Assembly: GCA_003427395.1 (NCBI GenBank)
Contig: BFEA01000074.1
Span: 2,399,638 to 2,436,253 of the forward strand
Source: Chara braunii
Taxonomy: Eukaryota > Streptophyta > Charophyceae > Charales > Characeae
Direction of reading: 5' to 3'
DNA: 36,616 nucleotides
In this document: positions 18,350-28,319 of the stretch, piece by piece
Layout: each line of letters begins with the position of its first letter
Position numbering within the stretch: position 1 is the stretch's first letter
Translations under genes and position numbers: made by a program
Notes under the pieces: model-generated
Seen by the model: only the letters and a program-made list of their open reading frames with translations
Databases searched by the model: none
Told to the model about the DNA's origin: nothing

Positions 18350-18538
18350 CTAAAGGCTCCAACTCCTAGCTTCAAATAGCAACTCGACAACATCCGCTGT
18401 GGGCCGGTCATCTTCGTTCACCATGTAAATGTTTACAAAGGGACGCTGGACCTGCTTTCCAGCGTGCACAAGGGGGGCTGCAGATACCTGGAATTGTTGT
18501 TGGACCCAATTACAGGGGGTGACAGGATAGGAGGACAT
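18350..18538 (-). pseudogene. Unidentified open-frame remnant
   Basis: A 62-codon minus-strand frame (VTPCNWVQQQFQVSAAPLVH ... VNIYMVNEDDRPTADVVELL) has normal-looking amino-acid composition and no low complexity. It could be a fragment of a transposon protein. I recognise no domain, and no flanking coding sequence extends it. Confidence 0.3.
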
Positions 18539-18659
18539 AGTTGGAAATGATCCAGGTAGGGACTCGGTCAGTAGGAAGTAGGAGCTCTAGAAGTAGGAAG
18601 GAGGACTAAAACCACTAGTACTTCCTAAAGTCGTTCCCGCAAACCGTAATTTTAGGAAA

Positions 18660-18925
18660 TGCACGGGTCACTACAGGAGCGCCCAAATCCATCCGACTAG
18701 AAATGTTTCTCTACTCCATTTTTTTTCCACGGCCGATAGCTGGGCCAAGTACTGGTGGTTTCTCTACTCCATTTTTTTTCCACGGCCGATAGCATGCCCG
18801 TTAACAAGCCACAATTTAAGGAAATTTATGGGTCACAACAGGAGCGCCCAAATTCATCCGGCTAGAAACGTTTCTACTCTTATCTTTTCCGCAGCCGATA
18901 GCTGGGCCAAGTACTGGTGGTTTAA
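18660..18925. repeat. Triplicated local repeat with CCGATAGCTGG motif
   Basis: TTTCTCTACTCCATTTTTTTTCCACGGCCGATAGC occurs at about 18706 and 18759, with a relative at about 18870 (CTTTTCCGCAGCCGATAGC). GGGTCAC(T/A)ACAGGAGCGCCCAAAT occurs at about 18665 and 18830. The motif leads into CTGGGCCAAGTACTGGTGGTTT, the same family as near 4131-4300. Confidence 0.85.
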
Positions 18926-18939
18926 ACAGGTGACGTTCA

Positions 18940-19695
18940 ACCTCACGCCCTGTGCTGTCTTCTGGTCGGAGTGATAAATTGTGCGGAACAGGCCCTGAAA
19001 GTACAGGATAATGGGGTGTGCCAAGGATTTTTGGAAAAATTGAGTGCGGGGACACAGATGGAACTGAAATCCCCCATGTGGTTCCAGTTTTAGTGAGGAA
19101 GGGTCATAGCTGCACGGAAAAGAAATAGCGGGCTGCTTTCAAACGTTCGTTAATCCAAAAAGTATCTTTGAACCTCTAAGCGGGCCACTCATCGTCTTTT
19201 CGTAGGTCTGACTTTTGGGGTGCGAGGTTTTGGGGGTGTTTGATGTATGAGGGTTGTGGTTTGTGGGGGTGCGAGGTTTTGGGGATGCGTGGTTCATGGG
19301 TAGTTTATGACAAAACCAGCACCTACGAATCCTGAGCACTTCGGAGGAAAATAGTAGGGCCCACCGTCGACGACTTCTTGTATGTCCCGCTCACATGCAC
19401 CTCCTTTCCTTGTTGTACGGGAATGGGCGTGGTGGGGGCACGGGAAGTCGACTCCCAGTCGGATTGGGCCAATCGGTTCACATGGCATATGCGAGGCAGA
19501 TCGTGGATGTGAAATTGATCAGTTATTCGATCAAAAAAACAATAGATACCCCGATATGCATTATTTTCAACCCATCCTGCAAACCATTCAAAGCGTGTGC
19601 AATCCAATCAGTCGAGAGAACAACCATTCCTCATTTGCACGTATAGTAAGCATGCATCCAAGTAATCACTTCAGGTTTCGGCTTTGTTCCCGTCA
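18940..19695 (-). repeat. Left (3') LTR of a Ty3/Gypsy-like element, diverged and internally disrupted
   Basis: Collinear homology to 31543-32324: GGTCGGAGTGATAAATT at the left edge, then a GGGGACACAGA...GAAACTGAAATCCCC-type block, GTTAATCCAAAAA, then GACAAAACCAGC(A/G)CCTACGAATCC and GGGAATGGGCGTGGTGG, ending CGGCTTTGTTCCCGTCA. About 115 bases at 19194-19310 are unrelated to the partner and contain GGTGCGAGGTTTTGGGG repeats, so a replacement or insertion happened here. I see no matching target duplication outside the two LTRs. Confidence 0.75.
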
Positions 19696-20937
19696 TCGGG
19701 GCACTACGAATTCCCTTCGGAGATGGACATGCGCGGCCTAGGCCGCGACTGTGGCCGCGCAACCGTCGGGGGGGAGTGTGAGAGGTCGGTGTGCAGGGGC
19801 GTCTGCGCAGCCACAGCCCTTGCCCCACGACCCAAGAAAGCCGAAAAGAGAAGATGTTTTGGGGTGGTTATTTTCGTCGACCTGAAGGGGTGTTAAAAAA
19901 AAATCCCTCCCCCCCCCCCCCTCCTGCACCTTCTCAGAATTACTTATTGTGGGGGTGTCTGTCTCGGATGTGCGAAGGTTTGTGTTTGCACAAAAAAAAC
20001 AATTCGTTGGACATGGGGGTTACGAGGGAGTTGGGGGGGGCGGGTGAATTTGAAAGGGCATTTGGAGTGTGTTAGCCGAACGGCGACTGGGTAGGGTTTG
20101 GAATGGATGCATTGTTGGGGGCGTGGGGTGTGACTATTGGGGGTGCGAGGTTTTTGGGGTGTTTGATGTATGAGGGTTGTGGTTTATGACGGGGGTATTG
20201 CCGTAATGTTCCATTAGCCGTGAACGTAAAAAACCTCGCAAGGTTATTGCAATGTCCTCGTGAGGTTATTACCCTCATGTTCCATCGATAGTCCTCCATT
20301 ATTGCAAAAAGGGAGGTGGGGACCTTGAGTGTCCTCCAGATGGTATCATAAAGGTTAAGATTCGTTTCGTTGGTCGCTGTCAGCTTATTGATGCTCCGCT
20401 CAGTTGTAATTAACTAGGAGTGGAGCGGGAGGGCATTGGGGCCATTACGATGGAAGCGGGGGAAAGTAATCAGAGGCTTTGTCACCAAGATCAACGAAAT
20501 GAGCGACCCGTTGAACGTGGGGTAATCGATGATTGAGCCGGGGGAGTGAGGCGAGGTATTTCGCCTAGAGGGTGGGCATGGCAGGATATTTTTGCACAAG
20601 AAGGTTCCGAATATGATGCAATATAACTCCATGTGGTTGTATTGTCTACATGCAACACTGAAGAGGAGAATATTGAGGGGAAATGATGGAGCATTGTGAG
20701 GGAAAGCTTCGCACAACAGGCGCACAGAACAGTGGCTATAGAAGTGTTGCCTGGCTAAAATATGATAATTGAGGGGCACTCGATGTGGGTGAGTGAGGAG
20801 AAATAAAGGTAATCAAGAGGGAGGTGGAAGACGGGACGTAGACGCAACGCTCGTGCGGGAAGGAGGACAGGGCCGAACCGCGGAGGGGGCGGTAGAGGAA
20901 GGAAATGGTGAGCTAGACCGCTGGCAGTGGGAGGATT
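19696..20937. other. Spacer between LTR and integrase tail, mostly unassigned
   Basis: It contains a perfect 16-base palindrome CGCGGCCTAGGCCGCG (19732-19747) and a C homopolymer near 19909-19922. A second copy (20129-20185) of the GTGCGAGGTTTT...GTTTGATGTATGAGGG block first appears inside the left LTR. No gene is visible. Confidence 0.5.
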
Positions 20938-21330
20938 CTATGCCAACGTGGAGATTAACTCTGTCTTCAAACAAATTTTGATTCCGTGTGAAATCCGTGA
21001 GTACGGCTGGTCGCGTGCCAGAGGATGGCGCTTTGTGATGCTGGAGTTGGTATAACTCGTTGTGCTGCTCGGTTGGCAGCTCATTTTTCTCCTCTGCTTC
21101 TTCTTGATCGTCGTTTTTTTCTTCGGACGTGGTTCGACTTCCACCTCTTCTTCTTCTTGGTCTTGCAGGCCTGGGAGCGCTATTTGTTTTGGATAGTCAT
21201 CAGACATCACCTCCCCGTTATCACGTTACGAAGTCCATAAATCTTTTAGATCAGAGTTATCAGGGGAGACTTCGTCCAAATCCAGAAAGTCCTACTCGAT
21301 TAGGTCGTGCTGGTTCAGGAAATGGTCAAC
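20938..21330 (-). pseudogene. Acidic/basic low-complexity tail, perhaps the C-terminal end of the Gypsy polyprotein
   Basis: The minus-strand frame reads FLDLDEVSPDNSDLKDLW, a stop, then a run of Glu/Val, then PRPKKKTTIKKKQRRK. It lies downstream of the integrase C-terminal region in the same orientation. It may be an extension of pol or an unrelated charged protein fragment. No fold is recognisable. Confidence 0.35.
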
Positions 21331-21882
21331 GTCCTTCATGTTGCCTGTCCAGATCACTGTTGGTGTCAGCGTCCGCTCCAATGTTACCGCCTCCGTATGG
21401 CGATTCATCGGCGAGAAGTGTCAAAGGGATGAAGAGCCGGGAGCAGTGGCGCCAGAGGATCCAAAGTATTGGATCGCAGCGAGAAAGTGTCGATACACTT
21501 CGTGCCCACCACCTGTTCACCTGGCCTGGCCAATCGCTACTGCCAATCCGTCACCAACTTACACCGTAGAGGCTTCCTACCATGTCGCTGCATGCTAGGT
21601 GGTGATGCTGCGAAGATCGTCGCTGAATACGACAATCACTGTCATGCCACTCTCCCTGGACCGAGAAAAAACGCCGAAATGCCTATGCTTCGACCATGAT
21701 CACGGCCGAACCACGATCCGTTCAGATCGTCACTTCTATTGCTGCATACCTTTCTTGCCTATTGAACAACTGTGCGAATCGCAATAGATCGGGGCTGAGC
21801 CGTGGATGAGACACTTGGCGAAATTGCAAGGGAAGTTGAGGTTGGAGAAGTCGAGCAGAGATTGTCGGCTCAAGTGCGAAAC
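21331..21882. other. Unassigned segment within the Gypsy element
   Basis: Both strands have open frames of 60-90 codons. The plus-strand one at 21469-21699 is rich in Cys and His, without a spacing I can match to a known finger. It is probably decayed element sequence. Confidence 0.35.
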
Positions 21883-22200
21883 TCATGGAGATGGCTGCAA
21901 GCAGAAAGTATTATTGATAGAGAGGGAAGGCAAGATCTTCATCTCGGCTAGAGAGAGATGAGGAGGAGAAGGACAGTCGGAAGAGGGAAGAGGACGGATG
22001 TAGGAGACATGACGAACGATGGAAAAAGAGCTATGACAGGTACCTGTCCCAGGAGTAATAAGCACGGTACTCACCTTGTTAGGGTTGAGTTTCACTACGA
22101 GAAAGCAACCAGATAACTTAGGAGTGAGTTTCCAGTCACGTGCACATTTATGTAGCTGCACGAGGTGTTGAGGGCCCTCGTTCCCATTTCGAGCCTCGTA
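21883..22200 (-). pseudogene. Integrase C-terminal domain of the Gypsy-like element
   Basis: The minus-strand frame has HLVQLHKCARDWKLTPKLSG, then CFLVVKLNPNKV, then RHVSYIRPLPSSD. This follows the GPY/F-module pattern (LSGPF.V.K) and the VHVS.LRP ending of Ty3/Gypsy integrases. Cys replaces the Pro of the GPF motif. The domain binds DNA during integration. Confidence 0.7.
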
Positions 22201-22302
22201 ACTATGGATGAGCCAGCTTTTCTATCAGCGCTCACGAGCCTATGGGGCAAAAGGCATGAAGTGTAAAATACGCTGAAGAATCAATACTCGAACGATTGAT
22301 TC

Positions 22303-22837
22303 TTACTCTTTCTGCCTATCGTGGGCCAGTCCTATCATCCTTTGTCTTGTATGGGTCAATCTAGGGACTGCCTTTTTCATTAATTCGGCGTACCGTTTGA
22401 CCTTCGCCATGAGGGATGCCCGCGTGTCTCTTTCTTGGAGCTTGACATTTTTCGAGACACCCATGATGCATGGGATATTGTTGGTCTGTATTTGAAAGGG
22501 GGTGAACCCGATGAAGTCGTGAGGGGTGGCCTGGTGAATTCCAATGATATGGAAGTATCTCAGACCAGGAACGCGGGTCATTAGCCGCTAGATTCCGTTG
22601 CAGGGCGGTTTTAATTATGCGATTCATATTTTTCGTGAGTCCATTGGACTGGGAGATGAGGGGGGCAATGTGTCGGAGGGTGACGCCTCTACGTGTTAAC
22701 AGTTTCTCTACCTCAACCTTAAAGTCGGACCAATTGTCGGTGAAGATCTCTTCTGAATCTAGATGGGTATTGAGAAATCGGTCGATGTAGGTAGCCATTT
22801 TCGAGGCCTTACGCGTTTTACATGGGTAGACTTCCAT
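22303..22837 (-). pseudogene. Integrase catalytic-core fragment of the Gypsy-like element, frameshifted
   Basis: Minus strand: IFTDNWSDFKVEVEKLL, then GVTLRHIAPLISQSNGLTKN and MNRIIKTALQRNL match the second half of the integrase core. DNGSEF holds the second catalytic Asp, here DNWSDF. The P.QSNGL.E segment holds the catalytic Glu, here replaced by Lys (GLTKN). A frameshift near 22590 leads to PGLRYFHIIGIHQATPHDFI, the HxSTGxSPF-like stretch. Core integrase residues are lost, so it is inactive. Confidence 0.85.
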
Positions 22838-23668
22838 ATATTAAAAAAAATGATAAATTAAGATTCAATAAAATCGAATATTCGCAACGGTCAGGGCCAG
22901 GTGGCATGTCAATATCTGTCGTATCCGTGTTGACACATTGTCAAGGACGGTCCACTTTTATCAGAACTATCGTGTGGAGCGCGATCGACGACACAGACTA
23001 GGTAGTTACCGACCACGTGTCTAACATTATAACAAATATTAGACTAGAACCATCGATTTTGATCGGTAGTTACTTCTGTGACACATATGGCAAAGTGAAT
23101 GGCTTGCTCTTTGTGAGTGGATCAGGTCCAATCATACCGTTGGAACGAACGTGGAACTGTTAACCATAATCTTGATTCGTCTGTTTTACGGTTTTATAGA
23201 TGATCGTTGATCTATCGGCAGTCTTGAGATCTCTCGTTGGCCCAACATCTGTCATGCTTTGTATGACTATCCAGTGGTTTACCGACTAATTTAGTCAGCA
23301 ATATTTTATCCGTCCACACTTTTGCTTGTCGGAATTTTTCATCATATTCGGGCCCGTCGGTTCTGGCGGCTTCAAATCGAACTTTGATAGGAAGCTTACC
23401 TGTACGGCATAGAGGACACTACCATAACTTACTACCCGACGATATCAAAAACACGCGCCATGCGCGCAATTGACATACGCGGCGCAATCTACCCAGTCAG
23501 CAAATCCAGACTCATGTGGAAAAAATCTACTATGTAAACTTGTGAAATGCATGTGCAGAAATAACAGAATTTATCTCAAAGATCCGAGGATAAGGAAGAA
23601 TCAGGAATTTGAGAGAGGGTGGATTGATCCGGGAGAGGAGGGACCAGTCATTGTTTCTAAGCAAAGGT
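22838..23668 (-). pseudogene. Heavily decayed stretch between RNase H and integrase core
   Basis: By position it should hold the integrase HHCC zinc finger and first catalytic Asp, but I could not find either. Short frames such as FEAARTDGPEYDEKFRQAKV are visible on the minus strand with stops between them. An A-rich patch lies at 22841-22880. Confidence 0.4.
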
Positions 23669-24235
23669 TCATACCTTTTGAAGGATCTTCACTGCACCGT
23701 ACTTTAACTCGCTTTTTGGTTCAGGATCCTTCGACGGGATCGCTTTCTCATTTGCAGGGACTCTGTTAGGCAGATGAAGACGTGTTAGTCCGTTTGCGTT
23801 CCCGTGTCGCTCATGTCGGCTGTGACGAATGTCAAATTCCATGCTCTGCAACGTGGTAGCCTATCATCTCACTATACCTGAGTAATCCTTCGATTTCTTC
23901 AGGGCCAAGAGTGGTTTGTGATCCGTTACCAATGTGAACTGGCTACTGTATAAGTATGCTAAGAAATGATTGATTCCCCACAATGCAATAAAACATTCCC
24001 CCGCTGGTGTAGAGTAGTTTCGCTTATAGACAGGTACAATTTTGAAAGCGTACTGTACCACGTGTTTTAGTCCATTTGGTCCCATCTCAGCCAGAATTGC
24101 CTAGATCGCTTCGGGTTGGCAATCCGTGATGAGAATAAACGTCTGTTCTGGGTCTGGCCTCATAAGGATGGGGGATGAAATCAGAGCCGCATTTAATTCT
24201 CGAAACGCTTGATCGCATTGAGGAGTCTAGATCGT
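23669..24235 (-). pseudogene. RT connection and RNase H domain of the Gypsy-like element
   Basis: Minus strand from 24235 down: QAFRELNAALISSPILMRPD and FILITDCQPEAI (RNase H start, first catalytic Asp in ITD), then KRNYSTPAGECFIALWGINH, FTLVTDHKPLLALKKSKD and a distal MEFDIRHSRHERHGNANGLTR (NADALSR-like ending, Asp to Asn). These are the hallmark segments of Ty3/Gypsy RNase H. Several stops interrupt it. Confidence 0.85.
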
Positions 24236-25140
24236 TTTTTTTTCCAGCAAGTTCGTGAGGGGTCCCACGATTGCTGTAAATTTCTTGATAAACCTTTCAC
24301 AATACGAGGTCAATCCTAACGTGCGAACTTGCATAAGCGACGTGGGCACCGACGTGTCCTTCACAACTGTTGTCTTCTGATGCTGCGACTACAATCCATT
24401 ATCGGCAATCACGTCCCCGGAAGGAGATCTTTGTCAGGAAAAACTTACATTTCTCTATGACAACCTTGCCACCTTGGAACCGGCGTCTTTTAACGCATGC
24501 AGGATCCATTTCATATGCTGCACGTGCCTCTCGTATATGCTCGAGTACACCAGAATATCATTCATATAAACAATCACAAAATAATTAATAATACTTTGCT
24601 CCATCTCCATTTTGTGCACGAAGTTTTGGAAGACCATGATCATTCCATGTGCTGCACGCGCCCCTCGTATGTGCTTGAGTACATTAGAATATCATCCATA
24701 TAAACAATCACTCAATAATTAATAATACTTTGCGCCATCTCCATTTTGTGCACGAAGTTCTGGAAGACCATGTTCATCGTGTGCTAAAATGTAGATGGTG
24801 CATTGCAAATACCCATCAGACATCGAATCAATTGTCATGTTCCTTCAAAAAGGACGGAGACCATTTTCTAGTGATCTTTCTTTTTGACGAAAATATGATG
24901 GAAGTCATGACAAACATCAAACTTGCTAAAACAATGCACACATCCAATAACATCCAGTAACTCATCAATCTGGGGAAGAGGGTACAAATCTTTGATCGTG
25001 ATATCATTCAGTTTTCGATAGTCAATAAATATTAGAATTCCTCATGTCTTCTGACTTAATCACCATTGGAAATGACCGAGGCCCAATTGCAGGTTCGATC
25101 CACCCATTAGCTTCGAACTCCTTAACTTTTTGAAATGTGG
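24236..25140 (-). pseudogene. Reverse transcriptase of the Gypsy-like element with duplicated catalytic box
   Basis: Minus strand: IDYRKLNDITIKDLYPLPQI (24965-25025), then FEGT and MGICNAPSTF-type palm segments, and the catalytic box. A tandem duplication of about 134 bp (24514-24640 and 24648-24773) gives two copies. The upstream copy on the minus strand reads VIVYMDDILMYS with a stop just before it. The downstream copy reads VIVYMNDILVYS, with Asp changed to Asn. VRTLGLTSYCERFIKKFTAI at about 24280-24340 is the thumb. RT copies element RNA to DNA; this one is dead. Confidence 0.9.
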
Positions 25141-25620
25141 CAAGTCGCTATCGGTGAATGATTCCCCGTAATGATTTCATGCTCAATCACATTCGTCATA
25201 CCAATGCCATGATCATGCATGGTCAATACAGTAACGTATTCCTGCAGTACATCCTTCAAGAGCTTTTGCATTTCTTTAGGAACATGGGACGAGACTACAA
25301 CCGTAACATTAGTACCAAAAATATCAAGTTGAATCTCAGACCAATCAGTCTCAAGCGGACGAATTCCTTCAATGTCGAAGAACGTCGAACTGGTGGTTCG
25401 TACCGAGAACAAAGTGACCATCATTTGTGACTCATCGGGATTAGTCATTTCAGTTTCTTTTCCTTCAGGATGAACCTTTGGATTTGCAGTATTCGTCGCA
25501 ATCTTCAATCCTGTTAGTTTCGGCATTTCTCTCCTCACATCTGGAACATCTCTCGACGGGTAGGAGTTCCACATGATTTCCTTCAATTTCATTTCTTGTG
25601 CCCGGATCATTCCTACCCGT
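25122..25620 (-). pseudogene. Linker between protease and RT of the Gypsy-like element
   Basis: A 162-codon open minus-strand frame ends VIEHEIITGNHSPIATCHIS, the segment that normally precedes the RT fingers (H.I.T....P...). The preceding LLKDVLQEYVTVLTMHDHGI resembles the FLEEY.DVF..D stretch before Gypsy RT. It belongs to the polyprotein and has no separate function. Confidence 0.75.
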
Positions 25621-26100
25621 TCTGCATTTCTCCCATCTGCATTTCTCCCTGGGAATCAACTTGGGAAACTAGCCGACGGGTAGGATGTTCGTCGCAGGAA
25701 ATTAAGGGAAATGAGATCGAAGGAATCTGCATTTCTCCCTACTGCATTTTCGTTAATTAAGAGAAATGAGATCGATATGGAGATCGAAGGAAATCACGAG
25801 AAATGATCGAGGAGTTTTCTAGGTAGGATGTTCGCCTTATGATTTCGAGGAATTTCCCATGTAGGATGTTCGTCTCATGATTTTCTTAATTTCTCTTAAA
25901 GTACGGGGAATAATGAGACGGACATCGGGGAGTTTTCCAGGTAGGATGTTCGTTTCAGGAAATCATGAGATGAACATCCTACTAGTCGACGGGTAGGATG
26001 TTCATCGCAGTGAATTAAGGGAAATGAGATCGAAAGAATTTACATTTCTCCTCTCTGCATTTCCCTAGGAAACTAGTCGCAATCTGCATTTCTCCCCTCT
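25621..26100. repeat. Cluster of TAGGATGTTCG and GCATTTCTCCC words
   Basis: GGTAGGATGTTCG-type words occur near 25679, 25822, 25860, 25940 and 25991, with a reverse-complement copy (GATGAACATCCTA) near 25970. GCATTTCTCCC, AAATGAGATCGA and AATTAAGGGAAATGAG recur between them. This looks like repeated slippage and rearrangement of one short segment. It is not coding. Confidence 0.75.
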
Positions 26101-26336
26101 ACATTTCCCTTAATTAGTCCTATCATTGTGCTGTTTGTGAGCAAAGGTCTTGGCGGAGAGGCAGATAGGTCTAGATATTGAGCCGTCTGCTGAGGCTGTT
26201 GGTATCTTTTTCGAAGAGAAAGTGCACCCTCGTACAAGGTACAAGGGGGTTCCAAAAGATCAGCCATGTTTGCAATCTGCAGTATTGGTTCGTCGAGGAA
26301 AGAGGCCGCATGCCGTGTGTCCGAAAATTGATTCAA
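26073..26336 (-). pseudogene. Unidentified 87-codon open frame in the element
   Basis: MADLLEPPCTLYEGALSLRK and QPQQTAQYLDLSASPPRPLL are visible on the minus strand, in the same orientation as the polyprotein. No known domain is recognised. It may be part of the gag-pol region displaced by the rearrangements here. Confidence 0.35.
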
Positions 26337-26573
26337 TGCAGGTTCGGCATTGAAAATTCAACTTGCGTTGAATCAACGTTAAATCCCCGTTAAAAACCCG
26401 TTGGACGGGTTACGAGTTTCGCGGACATTTTTCTCGTGGGCTGAAAATAATCCAAAAAAACAATAAAAAATACAAGATTGTAAATATTTTTGAGGTTTAC
26501 AACCCCATTTTTTTATTTTTATTTTGATTTTGATTTTTTGAGCTTTGAAAATATTAAAAAAACAAAAAATGTG
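26337..26573. other. AT-rich sequence flanking the hAT-like insertion
   Basis: Runs of A and T; no gene. Confidence 0.5.
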
Positions 26574-26581
26574 AACACAGT

Positions 26582-27338
26582 CAGAGTTGCCAGGCCGAAC
26601 GAACGGAGGCCCCTAAGCTGACCCCCTAACGTTCGGGCGTTCGGGTCCCCGTACGGGGCCCGAACTCGAAGGGGTTCGGACCCCGCAAAAACTTATTTTG
26701 GTACCTAAAAAATATTATTTTTTTCTGATTTTGTTTCTGCGAGTTCTCTGTTATGTAAGCTACCTGTTTCTCAATTTTGAAGTCTTTCTGTGGAGCCAAA
26801 CAATAATGAAAAATCGGCAAAGATGGTGGTGTCAAAACGTGCTTTCCCACTTGCTAATTTGTTTTTTTTCTCGTTTCACTTTTTGTTTTCCCTTTATTTC
26901 GGGGCATGAAAAAATATTATTTTTTCAAACTTTATTTGTAGGTTCTCTATGATGTAAGATACATATGTATAAATTTTCATGGCATTTGACAAATCCAAAA
27001 AAAAATGAAAAATCGCCAAAGATGGTGGTGTCAAAAACTTGCTCGCCCACACAATAATTTCATTCTCGTTTTTTTTTTTTTCATTAATATTATTTATTTT
27101 TCGTATTTAGTTTTTATTTCAAATTTGGTAAGAAATTTGGATGTACTGTTGAGGCAAATGTTGTTTAGTTTATTCTTCTACATGACATAGTTTTTTTTCA
27201 GAATTTTTGGAAACCTTTTTTTTTTTTTTTTTTTGGGTTCCATGTTCGGCCGAACGTCCGAACGCGTCGAGAGGGGTTCCCAAACGTTCGGGCGTTCGGG
27301 TTCGGGTGCTCGGCCCGTCCCGAATGCCGGCAACCCTG
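26582..27338. mobile_element. Non-autonomous hAT-like element with perfect 8-bp target duplication
   Basis: The left end is CAGAGTTGCCAGGC and the reverse complement of the right end is CAGGGTTGCCGGC, a typical hAT-type terminal inverted repeat. AACACAGT flanks both sides exactly (26574-26581 and 27339-27346). ACGTTCGGGCGTTCGGG occurs near both ends in the same orientation (about 26629 and 27284). The 757-bp interior is AT-rich, encodes no transposase, and itself contains two related halves: AAATATTATTTTTT...GCAAAGATGGTGGTGTCAAAA at about 26709-26837, and a similar run at about 26912-27034. It would need a transposase supplied in trans. Confidence 0.92.
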
Positions 27339-27346
27339 AACACAGT

Positions 27347-28010
27347 AAAAAAAATAAAACAAAAGATGATTTTTTTCTTTTTTTCACAGAGATTTATTTA
27401 GGGCTAAAGAAGAAACAAAGAAAAAAAAAAGGTTGTAGATCTTTCAAAGATGTACAACATGTTTTTTTCTGAAGTTTAATGTACTGTTTAAAAAAAAAAA
27501 AGTGACAGGCACACACACACACAGACAGACACACAATGCACAAACACATATAAACACAAACACACATGAACACAAACACACATGCACACACACACACACA
27601 CACACACTAACAATCACGCGCACACACACATACACGCACGAAAATACATACTTCTGGGTAGGTTTGGGGATGACAAGATGGGGCGGGCGGCATGATGGGG
27701 AGTGCGAGGGAAGGGGAATTTGGGGCTAGTAGAGGTATAAAGGGCTTCTGGGTAGGTTTGGGGACTCGTAGGGGGGGGTTGTTATTATTATTTTTTTTTT
27801 TGGTTTTAGTGTTTGGGCGCGTAGGGCCGCATGTATCCGAGGCTCAACGCCCCCAATTCGTTTTTTCGGATTCAACGGGGGTCCTGGGGGCTATTCAACG
27901 GGTATAACAACGTTTAGTTCCATCCGCTGCCCGTTGTTAGGACACACAGACTGCATAGACTTGAGTTTTCGTAAGGGACAGAAACGATAACAGAGTTGGG
28001 GGGCCCTGGT
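27347..28010. repeat. (CA)n-rich microsatellite and unassigned sequence
   Basis: Imperfect CACACA runs with GACAGACA and AACACAAACA variants occupy about 27509-27640. CTTCTGGGTAGGTTTGGGGA occurs twice (about 27650 and 27747). The rest is T-rich and unassigned. Confidence 0.8.
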
Positions 28011-28319
28011 TCAACTTGTACTGTCCATATCCAAACAGAGATACTTCGTGATTCTAAGAATCATTCTGAATTCCTCCTTGGTTTCCAACATACTAACAAG
28101 TCGAACCAACTCGCTCCATTCTTCTTCTGTTGGCATACGATCCAACAGTTTCGCGTAATCTCTCTCATCATACTCATCTTCCTCCGAAGGGAGAGGTTTT
28201 TCGTTGCTTTCCGTCGAGGAGTTTCCCATGATTTTCTTTCATCTCATTTCCTTTGCCCCGATTATTCCTACCCGTTCTGCCTTGTCTGCCGTTCCTAGTG
28301 TGTTCTTCAAAGGTCGCAT
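28011..28319 (-). pseudogene. Acidic segment downstream of protease in the Gypsy-like polyprotein
   Basis: The minus-strand frame has PSEEDEYDERDYAKLLDRMP and EEWSELVRLVSMLETKEEF. DNA at 28224-28285 is a diverged direct repeat of 25565-25628 (both end in CCTACCCGTTCTGC). The polyprotein was therefore probably continuous here before about 2.65 kb was inserted or rearranged between these repeats. Confidence 0.55.

Noticed and set aside
21469-21699. Cys/His-rich plus-strand frame as a third RING-like cluster
   Set aside because: The Cys and His spacing does not fit RING or another finger I can name, and the frame is antisense to decayed Gypsy sequence.
23470-23769. 99-codon plus-strand frame
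   Set aside because: Overlaps the RNase H tail on the minus strand, which has recognisable motifs. The plus frame has none.
25621-26100. CRISPR-like array
   Set aside because: The repeated words are short, unequally spaced, in changing order and one is inverted. The genome context is eukaryotic.
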